Positions 21,721 to 31,857 of a stretch of 64,000 nucleotides of DNA are shown piece after piece. The DNA lies in NCBI GenBank assembly GCA_035079385.1, contig JAVHKY010000005.1, forward strand, positions 4,216,001 through 4,280,000, given 5' to 3'. The position numbers and the translations under genes were made by a program. How positions within the stretch are numbered: the first letter of the stretch is position 1; each line of letters opens with the position of its first letter. The DNA comes from Aspidiotus rigidus (Eukaryota; Arthropoda; Insecta; Hemiptera; Diaspididae). The notes under the pieces were generated by a model. That model was not told where the DNA came from, made no database searches, and saw only the letters and a program-made list of their open reading frames with translations.

Positions 21721-22230
21721 TACATTGCGGCTCTCGACACAGTCAAGACTGTAGACCTATAGGGCTCATCACCTAAATCATATTGCATACTCGTTTGCCT
21801 GATTCTTATCGTAATGGTACTTGGTTTACATTGGTCTTATGGCAGGGGAATAAATATGCCATTATTGCGTATTCAATTCGATGTACATTGGAAAAACTTC
21901 CTGGTAAGTTACTTGAAAAAGAAAGAAATTTTTTCTATCTTTCCTTCCCAAAATTCCCATGAATTTCAAACAACAAGTCATGTTCTAAAGAAATATTTTG
22001 GTAAGGAAAAACATTTTTCTTGCGAGAAATAAAATATGTTTTCTCGTCTTTTGAACTTTCCATAAATTTCCATCATTTCTTTCCGAAAAGAAATCTAATT
22101 GGAAAAAACATAAATTTCTTTCCAATGTACATCCCTGTAAAGCAAGTACCATTACGATAAGAATCAGGCAAACGAGTATGCAATATGATACAGGAGAAGA
22201 GCCCTATAGTAGTGTCGAGGCCGCGATGTA
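21721..22230. mobile_element. Fold-back MITE, about 510 bases, possible TA target site
   Basis: The left arm from TACATTGCGGCTCTCGACAC through TTGCATACTCGTTTGCC and TCTTATCGTAATGGTACTTG is repeated in reverse complement from 22,135 to 22,230. The arms are about 100-110 bases with small gaps, and a weaker inner inverted region (GAAAGAAA/TTTCTTTC stretches) extends the hairpin. The ends are TA...TA, which suggests a Tc1/mariner-type TA target. No protein is encoded. Confidence 0.82.
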
Positions 22231-23269
22231 TGTGCGTACCATTGACTAATTAGTTCCTACGTATTACTAGAGCTCTATAATAATGAGTGAGTCGTTATGT
22301 CATCGTTATTGCTTGCAGTTCTCTAGGGTGAGAAATTGATACAATTGGTCAAACTATTTTGTATCATTTAAAAGCACTACGTTTTGCATTTTACTTTGGC
22401 ACTGATACCTGTATTCTTGAACAAATTCTAGTAGTTCTCTTATTATTTTCAAATCGTGGTAAACTGTTATCAGTAATTAAAATAGGGAAGTCTGAAGATG
22501 ATAAAGATGTAACGACTAAATATGGTGGCCCGAGTCCTCATTCGTTATTATAGGGCTCTCGTATTACCTTCCCTTCACTGGATAAAAAAAAAAGACGAAA
22601 GCATATGGAAAGAATCACACATCGTGACTTGCGACAAAGTTAGGACTCAGTCCCGGTGGCGTCATCGCAAAGTATCTCTCTCAATGTGACTCCTAATTTT
22701 TATATATTTTTTTACTGGTCGAATCCTTATTGAATACTGCTCTTTATTTTCAACTCTCTTTCAAGGAACAACATTTATGAAACAGATCGAAAAAAATGGA
22801 AAAGGAAGGGGATTTTACGTGACTTCAACAATAGTACTTGTATGTTCTATTTCAATTCATTGTGTGCCCATCCATTCTCGATCGAAAAGACCATGGTAGA
22901 AGAGGGTGTTACACGAAGTCAATAATCGTAGCTGTACGTCCTATTTCAAACCACTGTATCTACATTGTTGTTCGAAATTGTAGAAATTGTCGTGTTGTTG
23001 CCATCTAACACCTCCCCAAAGAGACCAAAATTGATATGTAGAAGTACATGTGATTAAGAATTCTTTACCGAGTGGTCGGCGCGTTGAATCATTCAAGTGT
23101 CTTGATTACGGCTAAAGATATTTGAATGTTTATTCATTTTTCGACCACTCTTCTTCATCATATAAATATCTCAATTTCTTTAGTTGTCTATCATTATTCC
23201 TATGATTGTTATTACAATATTATTTTTGTTTTGTCTTATTGATGCAGTGCAGGTCTGAGAAACCTTATA
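22231..23269. other. Spacer with a diverged direct duplication
   Basis: No recognised gene. A motif of about 45 bases around TTCTATTTCAATTCATTGTG at 22,845 recurs about 95 bases later as CCTATTTCAAACCACTGTA, so a diverged duplication lies at roughly 22,815-22,965. Confidence 0.4.
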
Positions 23270-23475
23270 TTGATTATTTGTAGGGATACTCTTGAATTTT
23301 GGATTTTAACACGGCGAAAAAAAAAAGAATTAAATCTTTCAAATTCCAGATCTTGTTGTGGGAAACCAAAAGATCCGCATGTTCTTGTTCCTCTCAGATC
23401 TGGAACCTAAGAGATTCGGTTCTTTTTTGCCTGTCAAGATCCAAAATTCAAAAGTATCCCCACAAATGGTTATAA
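23270..23475. mobile_element. Small palindromic MITE of about 200 bases
   Basis: The left arm GGGATACTCTTGAATTTTGG is mirrored by CCAAAATTCAAAAGTATCCC on the right, and pairing continues inward through GATC/TTTTTT segments to a small loop near 23,370. It is non-coding. Confidence 0.75.
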
Positions 23476-23812
23476 TATCAGGGTTCCCAGTCCTGCCTGG
23501 CATCAATGAGGCGCAACGAAAATAATAATACAACAATCATAAAAATGATGACAAACAACTGAAGAAATTGAGTTTGTAAAATAACAGAACAGTCTTCTCG
23601 AGCAAAGAATACATGCAGTAGGTATATCATTAACACTACAGACCTTTATCCTGATGACGTACAGAAACTCCGTCAATTGGCCCCCACCGACGATCGACTT
23701 TCATGAGAAACACGGAGGGAGCAAAGATTATTAGGCGGCTGATTGAAAATAAGATAAATCTTAGCGATAAAAAGTTCATTTGCAAATGCTAAGGACCTTC
23801 TATATTACGAAT

Positions 23813-24040
23813 TTACAACTTCAATCACTAAGGAATTTTGTATTCTCAATTTATAACGTAATTTCGACTCCCTGTTTTTCTTAAGGGAGTCCTTGTTAAC
23901 GGAACTTGCTGATTGACGTCACTGGATTACAACTTCAATCACTAAGGAATTTTGTATTCTCAATTTATAACGTAATTTCGACTCCCTGTTTTTCTTAAGG
24001 GAGTCCTTGTTAACGGAACTTGCTGATTGACGTCACTGGA
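23813..24040. repeat. Perfect tandem duplication of 114 bases
   Basis: The block starting TTACAACTTCAATCAC at 23,813 is repeated without visible change from 23,927. Each copy ends in GATTGACGTCACTGGAT and contains a short hairpin, GACTCCCTG...TTAAGGGAGTC. The identity points to a recent event or an assembly duplication. Confidence 0.95.
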
Positions 24041-26431
24041 TACAGGTCTATCAATGTATCGCAAAGACTATACAAAAACTTGAAAAATACTACGCAAAAA
24101 TTGCAAAAATAAAATCTAAAATATGGAAATTTTCAGAGTGACGTAACAAACAACCTTTCTCAGGGGATTTTTTTTTTTTTTTCCTTGTGAATGCATATAG
24201 GGGTTCTTGGCTAGCCGAGGCAAGAGCCTCAATTCACATCATTCTTATAAACAAATACGATAAAACAATATTAACTGAGCAGAATTGTGCAGTAAAATGA
24301 CGGCCAAAAATTGAATTCGAGAAGTAAAGGCGATAAAGTATTCTATCATATTCTTCTCGTCGTCTACAAGATTACTCATAGGTTCGTATTTCGGAGATAC
24401 TAAAACGAACACCAAAGTGGAGGAATAGGATACACGAGTACAATGAAACATAACTGATCGGACCACCATGATCGCCTATTATATTCGATCTAGTCCAGCG
24501 GTAACAGGACAACTTTTGAAGCAAATCTGTCGAAACAGTTTCCGTTACTATTCCCTCACCGATGTTTTATGGTTTGCAAAATGTGCGTACAAGCGTCCAA
24601 ACATAGCGGTAATACAAAGCGCTAGTGGGAAACCGCGTGGTAGTGGTCCTATTCCGAGATAAGTAGAGAATATTTCTCCGCCTAAAAAATTTGACAATAC
24701 GTTTTTTCCCATCGTGTGCGCGGTACCTACATGATCATACTTTCATACTTCGAAAAAATCTTTCAAAAAATTCAGTAAGGACGCGTGACAACAATGACGA
24801 TTGTTCTTTTTCATGTGACAAAATCGTGGCAGCGTTCGAAACGTTTCAATACACGAGTTGCAGCTCACATTGTTGACATAGTCAAAACACACTCTCCTGC
24901 TATAGAATATCGCTGTTCGAACCTCGCCTGTTATCGAACAACGCGTGAAAAATATAAAATAAACGCGAGTACGTCATTCGAATATAATGATTATGGTACG
25001 TGTAGACAAAACACAAGAATGTTTACAATGATCGAATTGATCATCTGAAACTTAAATAAGGGGATATTTCAATCGGATAACTGAGATTGCTGCGACTCGA
25101 TCAAAGACACTCGTAACACACATTTTTTCGAGATACAGGTCAGCCGGCAAATGTGCTTCTTCATTCAACAAGGTGTAGGTACCCATTCAGTCTATCACCA
25201 GTTGACTGAGCTAGTCTTGCACTCATAATACGTGACTGACCACCCATTATCGTCTTTTACGACTCATTCAACGTATTCCGTTTACAGGGAATGCCGGTAA
25301 CGATTAAAGTGACGCCGGTAGTAGGTTACTGGGATTCGTGAATTGCGAAATTTTTCACACTATGTAGTACCGACTTGATTCAGATAGAGTGAGGTTAGCA
25401 GGTTTAAAAACAGCTCAAAAAGAGAAAAAAAATTATGAAGAAGCGACAAAGCAAAAATATTTGTGCAAACTTACGGAAAACCATGATTGCGAAATTCTGT
25501 CTATAAATCGAAGATCGGATATAATAATTCGGAAAATTCACTCAATTTGTGTAGAGATTGACGATGACAAAAAAGCTGCAGTTAATTATAATCGCGAAAG
25601 CATATACGCAGTAGAACGATTACAGAGAAATGAAAAAATGCGAAACGAAATCCAAACACAGCAACTCTTCTAGTAGTGATAGTCGCGAAAAGAGAGAAGC
25701 AAGAATGACGATGATTGTTGAGTTGAGATTCAGAAGAATGCAGCAACGATACTGAACCTGAACGGCGAACGGCCGAACGCTGCAACGCTACTCGATAAGA
25801 ACGCGAGCCGACTAACCGAGCACGCGAACGATTGAATGCAACTACGAATCTAATCCCGAACGTCTCAAACCGAAAGTACAGTCATACAGGAAAGGGAACA
25901 AACCAGCGGCAGCTAGCCCCGACAGTCGACACATTAGTCGACAACTTAGTTCTGTGCAGAATAATTTTTTCTCTTAATTTATTCTCCCCTTTAACTCTCA
26001 TATTTTTTGGGGGTATTTCTCTACAAACATAATTATGATAATCATCTAGCGTAAATTCTGGAATGCATTCAAATGCTGTCACTGTCAGTTTTTTAGTCAC
26101 CATTTCAGTGTAGGAAAAGTCTGGGATTTGGTGGGAAAATTGAATTTGAAAACTAACAAAAATAAATTGAACCACTGTTTCATGCTACAGCCCATTGAAC
26201 ATAATTCATACAAATATAACTCTCCAAGATGTCTCCAAATGGGAATATATTAAAGTCATGGGGATATTTTACATACATAATAGGGATGTAATACCGGCAC
26301 GTATTTCTGCCATGGGAACATCGAATGTTCAATGGGAGATGGGTGAAGCGTAATGTGAGGAAACAAAATGTCTACTTTCAGTTTAGTTGACTGTAAAAGC
26401 AATCTTTACTCATTTACTTAGGAACTATTAG
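24041..26431. other. Long spacer with no recognised gene
   Basis: Includes a T-run near 24,168-24,183 and several open frames of 60-97 codons (for example 25,389-25,673 and 25,882-26,175) without recognisable domains or paired splice sites. I see no repeat structure. Confidence 0.4.
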
Positions 26432-26965
26432 ACAGGATGAGGCCAACCAGTTGAACAAAAATTTGCGCTAAATTCCCTCCGGCGCAAAAACACAATACGT
26501 TAGATGTATACTTCAAATCTACTAAATTTGTATCTCAATGTCATCTTCAATTTGCGCCTCTGTCCAACTTCTTACAACTTTTCTGACCTAAGTTATGGAC
26601 TAAAATTTGCCAAAATTCTCAAAAATCAAAAATATTCCATATTTTACTTGATTTGAAAGTGAAATTTAACGTTGATCACGAAAAAAATCCCTGAATAACT
26701 CTATGAACCTTGAAATGGGGGGGATTTCAAATTTTCTATTTCTTATTTCAAAAATCTTGATAAATCATTCAATTTTTGATACCTTTTGATCCACAACTTT
26801 GCTCAGAAAAGTCGTAGAAAGTTGGGTGGGGGCGCAAATTGAAAATATAATTGAGATACAAATTTCATAGATTTAAAGTATGCATCTATCGTTTCACGTT
26901 TTTACGCTAGAGTGAATTTAGCGTAAACTCCCATCTAACTGATAGCATCTTTTGGACGCACCCTG
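26432..26965. mobile_element. Fold-back element of about 530 bases
   Basis: Ends are ACAGGATGAGGCC and its relative GGACGCACCCTGT. The arms continue with GCGCTAAATTCCCTC/GAGTGAATTTAGCGT, TTTGTATCTCAAT/ATTGAGATACAAAT, TTTGCGCC/GGCGCAAA and CAACTTTTCTGACC/CAGAAAAGTCGT, giving two imperfect arms of about 200 bases around an AT-rich middle. No open frame. Confidence 0.82.
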
Positions 26966-27342
26966 TATAAGATAGGTACACGCAAGTGATAAGAATGGGT
27001 CCGTCACGATGCGACGTTGATAAAAAAACTAAAAAGGAACGATCTAAGTAGCATTTGAAGAAAATTTGGAACATAGAACACACGTTCTAACAACAAAAAT
27101 TTATTTTCTGTTTTTATTGTTATAATCTTTCTAATTACCTAACTGAAATTTGATGTTTGGTATTTGGATTTCTCTCTCAACACTTCGAGAACCTGTCAAA
27201 ACTTCTCCTTCAACTCTACCAACAAGGCAACAGTCCTCTTCTTATCACGTATGCCTACCTAGGTTAGCAAAGAGCAAGTTGATTTTTCTGTCCATGTTCA
27301 TGTACACACTGTTTGGAGTGAAATTTCCCAATGGACTAAAAC

Positions 27343-27897
27343 ATGGCCGTCTCTAGTTACAGGCCGGAATATTCGAAACTCGACAACATTGGACGGGGCC
27401 GATATTTGTACAGTCTCTTATGGGAGAACATCAAAAATACTATTTGACACGAATACGGTGAAGTTTTTGAAAAAAGTGAAGAGAATGTGATTTGAAGAGC
27501 CAACGATTCTCGATTTTTTGAGCTAGGTCTCGTTAGGATTGATCAACTACGAAGCGAGTTATTTACGTTAAAAAAAAAAAAAGTCAGACAGAGGGCGAAG
27601 CGCGGTACATGTACTGCACTTCGCCCTCTGTCTGACTTTTTTTTTTTTAAAACTTGAATAACTTGCTTCGTAGTTGATCAATTTTAACGAGATCTAGCTC
27701 AAAAAATCGAGAATCGTTTACTCTTTTGATGTATTTATAAACTTTTTCCCTTCGGAATTGAATACTATTCGCAAATCAACGATTAACATGTTTTTCCAAA
27801 ATTTTGCATAAGAGCGTGTATAAAACTCGGCCCCGTATTTTTCGTCACCGCGACGTTGCCAGCTTTAATATTCCGGCCTGTAACTAGAGACGGCCAT
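27343..27897. mobile_element. Near-palindromic element with a perfect 9-base target duplication (Mutator-like?)
   Basis: Both ends read ATGGCCGTCTCTAGTTACAG and its complement, and almost the whole 555 bases folds back on itself. The centre holds GTCAGACAGAGGGCGAAG and its complement on each side of a short GCGGTACATGTACTGC turn. The element is flanked by GACTAAAAC at 27,334-27,342 and 27,898-27,906. A 9-base duplication with long inverted arms is typical of Mutator-like elements. Because the flanking G and C pair, the data equally allow a 7-base duplication ACTAAAA with termini CATGGCC. There is no transposase. Confidence 0.88.
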
Positions 27898-27906
27898 GAC
27901 TAAAAC

Positions 27907-28547
27907 AAAGAAAAACTTCCTGTTTGTATGTTCAAACATAGGTAACTGACTATCGCTAAGTTTCTTCTATCCAATTAATTTTTTTCAAGGGCTTCTAGAG
28001 TCAACTAACCTAAAAAGTATAGGAAGATTCTCAAGTGTACAATTCTACTTTACCGGTATTAGTTAGCTCACAGGAGTACTTTCAAATACTACCCCATCTG
28101 TCCATCATCAGTTGTATCGCTATACTGAAGAACAAGGCCTTAAACATGAGTTTTTATCTTTGACTATATATTTTAATAGCGTCTGTTGTCGTCGCTACGT
28201 GTCGACGACAGCCGCTAGCAAGGTGAGTACCAATTTTGGAATAAGAAAATAATTTTTTTCTGCAAAAATTTTTTGAAAAAAAATTATTAAAAACGACGCG
28301 GTAATTCTTTAATACAAAAGGATACCATTCTATTCACCAGCAAAAAGACCAAAAAAACTTCTCTAATGAACAGACAATATAGGTATGTTTTTTGAGCAGA
28401 CACTCAGTTTCTTCTCTTCTAAAAAATTATTATAAAAACTTCCCAATTTTTGAAACAGGCTCAGCTCCATTACATTCTTTGGTCCGCATTTGAGGCCAGT
28501 CTGCTGTCATTAAAAAAAAAAAAAAAAAAATATTACCCACTTTAATC
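27907..28547. other. Spacer with no recognised gene
   Basis: AT-rich, with an A-run at about 28,513-28,530 next to the tandem repeat that follows. Confidence 0.4.
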
Positions 28548-28800
28548 AAACCCTATTTTACAATAAATTCTACTTTGGTCGCATTTCTAAAAAAAACGTA
28601 TTGCTAAACTTTAACCAAACCCTATTTTTGAAATGGGTTCCACTTTGGTCAAATTTCTAAAAAAAACATGTTGCTAAACTTTAACTAAACCCTATTTTAA
28701 AATGAGTTTTACTTTGGTCGCATTTCTAAAAAAAACATATTGCTAAACTTTAACCAAACCCTATTTTAAAATGGGTTCTACTTTGGTAGCATTTTGAGGT
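28548..28800. repeat. Tandem repeat with a 69-base unit, about 3.6 copies
   Basis: The core AAACCCTATTTT recurs at 28,548, 28,617, 28,687 and 28,756, each followed by TACTTTGGTCGCATTTCTAA with small changes. It abuts the downstream (minus-strand) side of the OTU-like sequence. Confidence 0.88.
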
Positions 28801-28931
28801 TTCCCTAGTTTGTTTATTCTTTTGATGATCCTCTCGATCTATCAGAATTTCTTTCTTTCCAGAAATTACTTTTTGCAACTTTTCCAGATTTGTTTTTTCT
28901 TTTTCATTCAAGTACAGCTCTACAATGCTTC

Positions 28932-29345
28932 TCAATTTAAGCTGTTCAGCAATTCAAAAAGAGGCCAATAATGAACATCTTGATAATACATTAAATCAAT
29001 AGTGTAACTCCCCATTTCACTGGACTTGTAATCAATTTTTCTTATGTTTGTGAAAGCTTTGTTGACAACATGTACACAAATATTCAATTTGTATATCCGA
29101 CAAACAGCAATAATCTCTATATGATCAGCAAAAGTGCCTAATTTCGACATATTTCTCACATACTAATCAACATTTCCCTCAATTACGTAATTTGTAAAAA
29201 GATCTTTCTCTTTCTCAATATAGTTGATACACTTCTTTCTAATGATGCTATAATTTTCCTTAATAAAATACAAAATTGAATGAAAAAGGCAGTTTCCATC
29301 CCCTGGAATAGGCAATGCAAAGTATAATTCTTGGTTTTTCGTTCT
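28932..29345 (-). pseudogene. OTU-family cysteine protease domain, interrupted by a stop codon
   Basis: The minus-strand frame opens at about 29,345 with ELYFALPIPGDGNCLFHS. PGDGNC(L/F)FHSI is the signature of OTU deubiquitinase-type proteases and carries the catalytic Asp and Cys (Cys codon 29,289-29,291). After about 40 residues a TAG occurs at 29,163-29,165, and the same frame continues with KLGTFADHIEIIAVCRIYKL, the G(T/E)WGDHIE-like segment, and ends DLMYYQDVHYWPLFELLNSLN, where the HY histidine completes the triad. All three catalytic positions are kept, so decay is recent or the TAG is an error or polymorphism. A TGA at 29,346-29,348 bounds the frame upstream and no start codon is obvious. 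Free OTU domains in insect genomes are often carried by transposable elements, and the repeat-rich setting favours that origin. Confidence 0.75.
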
Positions 29346-29348
29346 TCA

Positions 29349-30559
29349 CTAAATATTGTCTACTAAAATCAATCATTCTTGCATTGAATTATCTACCTTT
29401 TTTTGTGAAGGAAAATATGACGTAACAATTCAGCGTTTATTTTAAACAAATATGCAAATTACAGTTTTTTTACAACTAAATCCCTCAAGAAATGCCAAGC
29501 TTTTTCTAGAGGACAAAAGTTGTCAAACTTTCTTCTGTAGAATTCTTATAAATATACTGAGGTACCGGTACTGAGATTTCAACGTTTTACTCTCTTCAAG
29601 TATATTATACAATTAAAATCTAGAAAAAGGGGGAAAAAAAAGAAAAAAAAAAGGTTGATCTTCTCATTCTGTCTATCTGAAACAAACCAAAGAAACTACA
29701 AATTAATGATCATTCTAATTTAAAAAAAAAAAAAAAACACTTCATCTAGACAGTATTTGGATTGTATTTCCCCATCAGCGTATTGCTTTGATTAAAAATC
29801 AAAGATTTTCCTACTTGGAAATTTTTTTAGATCATTTTTACAGAAAATATAATTTTTTGTAGATTCTGCAAGAAAAAACATGTCATCTGTAACAACATGT
29901 TTCTGTGGTGAATTCGGTTCTCGAGAAAAATGAAAAAAAGAAAATGAAACAATTCTTGTCAAATGTTTGCTTTCCTGAAAAAATCTTTACACTTGCAGGA
30001 TAGGGGAATTTTCAAAAATTCTTGGAAGGACAGTATTTGAAAAATTTATGCTGAAAATTTAGACTGATTTACTCCAACGGCAACATCACAATGCAGTACT
30101 CACAGCTTGCAGCACTTGTAACGCATTCTGCTCAATCAAATCTATGATTAACATGGGAACATTTTGATCGAAAAATCTATAATTTCATCAATTGTTCTCA
30201 CACATAAAAATTTATTCTAAGAAGCTATGTTTGTCACTTTGGAGTAAACAGAGCCATTCTTAAGCAGTTTAGTTTGTAACCCTTGTCTTGCCTGCAATTT
30301 GTGTTGCAAACTACACTATGTGAAAATTGCTAACTTTACTCCCTTGTAGTAAAAATCGTTATTACGTGTCTATATTTATGATTCCACTATTTGGAGAGGA
30401 ATTTTATTTTTTCAATCCCACAACATTTATAGAAAAATTCTCGATTTTTAAATTATTTTATGACCAGATCACAAAAGGAAGTTTTTGGCTTTTCCATGCA
30501 AAGTTGCCGTTATGTGCGTGTTCTGACCTTGGCCTTCCTCCCTGGTGGCTATGAATAGA
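29349..30559. other. Spacer with no recognised gene
   Basis: AT-rich with A-runs near 29,635-29,655 and 29,722-29,736. I looked for further transposon or protease domains upstream of the OTU sequence on the minus strand and did not find any. Confidence 0.4.
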
Positions 30560-31150
30560 GTGTATTTTATTTATTTGTTTGATTAGGATAATATACCGCG
30601 CCATGTACAACTGCATAGGCTGGGAGCGCGGTGTTCGGAGTTGAATTAAATTTGTTGTAGCAAGTTGGTAGAGTGTAGGAATGGGAGGAGAGATTGGTAA
30701 ACGACAGGTTCATTGCGTAACAGGGGTTCGAGTGAGAGTGGAATGTTATGTTTGGAGCGGTTATGTTTGTAAAGTGGGCAAGATAGTACAATGTGTGAAA
30801 TAGTAAGGTGGATGGAGCATTGTAAGCAACTTGGTTTTGGTTTGTGTTCAAAAAAGTAATAAGAGTGAGTGAGTCGCGTACGACCGGTGCGAAGACGGAG
30901 GAGAATTGTGTTGAGGTTACGAGACAGAGGTAAAAAGTAAGTTGGTGTAGGGTGGTGTTTGATGGTGCGTACGGTATTAGTTGAGGGAATTGAGGACCAT
31001 TGTTGGTGCCATTTCATAATGATAGCGTGTAGAATGGTTGGTAGAATGTCTTGTACAGGATGGGCAAGGTTGGGGTTGGAAACATGGAGGCAGCTTCATT
31101 TGCTGCTTGATTGGTGAGATGATGAGTTTCTGAGGAAGGTGTTTGGAGGA
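30560..31150 (-). mobile_element. Jockey-like non-LTR retrotransposon 3' end
   Basis: The minus-strand frame 31,017-30,646 reads IMKWHQQWSSIPSTN, then LLRLRTGRTRLTHSYYF, a CLQC pair and SHIVLSCPLYKHNR. This is the post-RNase H region of jockey-type elements (RLRTGHTRLTHSYL, CxxC, HxLxxC). Just upstream, after a frame slip, HHLTNQAANEAAS resembles the end of the RNase H domain. The 3' UTR closes with AAATAAATAAAA at about 30,560-30,575. The element is 5'-truncated. It belongs to the same broad group as the fragments at 2,640-4,450 but is a different family. Confidence 0.78.
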
Positions 31151-31857
31151 ACAAAGTATTAGAAAACATTGTTTACATTAATGATGTAAATGGTGACCTA
31201 ATTTTCAAGTATTTTCTCACAGTAATGCATAGACCAGTACTGATGTAACGTCAACCATGGATAGACTGTCCAACCAGTGATGATGAAAAGGAAGCAAGTT
31301 ACATTCGGTAGGGAAAACGTTTGCGTCCAGATTGGCAAAAGGACTTGGAAGAATTTTAAGCTTCAGAAATGACATCATCAGGGAATTTGAGAAAATTTTT
31401 TGACTGAATCTCTATCAAGTATAGGGATTTGGAGGTGCAAATACAAAAATTGTAACGTTTCACTTGAAAAAATAATATGTGACTTTTTTTTTTTTTTTTT
31501 TAATATGGATGAGTAGAGCAAAAAATAGTGAAATGGGGGCTCAATGCCCGCAGCTAATCACCATACTTCTCTAATTTTCTTTGGAAAAACTTCAGTTTGA
31601 GGAAAGTCTTATGATCATTGTATCAGTCATAATAATTATAAGGTAGTATGATCATTTCACAAAAAATACTTTCTCTGGCTGTAAGTACCTTAATGAAAAG
31701 TGACAAAATAAGGGAAGATGAAGAAACAAAATTAATTACATCGTTTAATATTTACAGTGAAAATACTGTAGACTGCTCAGTGCAGTTTATTATACTAAAA
31801 AAAAAAATGCTTACTTATCGTTAAAAAATATAGAGTGATAGAAAATAATAGTCCTAT
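31151..31857. other. Spacer with no recognised gene
   Basis: Contains a T-run near 31,484-31,501. It may include the 3' UTR of the minus-strand candidate gene that follows. Confidence 0.35.

Noticed and set aside
25389..25673. 94-codon open frame
   Set aside because: No domain, no partner exon, and an unremarkable composition for AT-rich intergenic DNA.
30720..30740. tRNA-like GGTTCGAGT motif
   Set aside because: It lies within the jockey-like element and no cloverleaf arms surround it.
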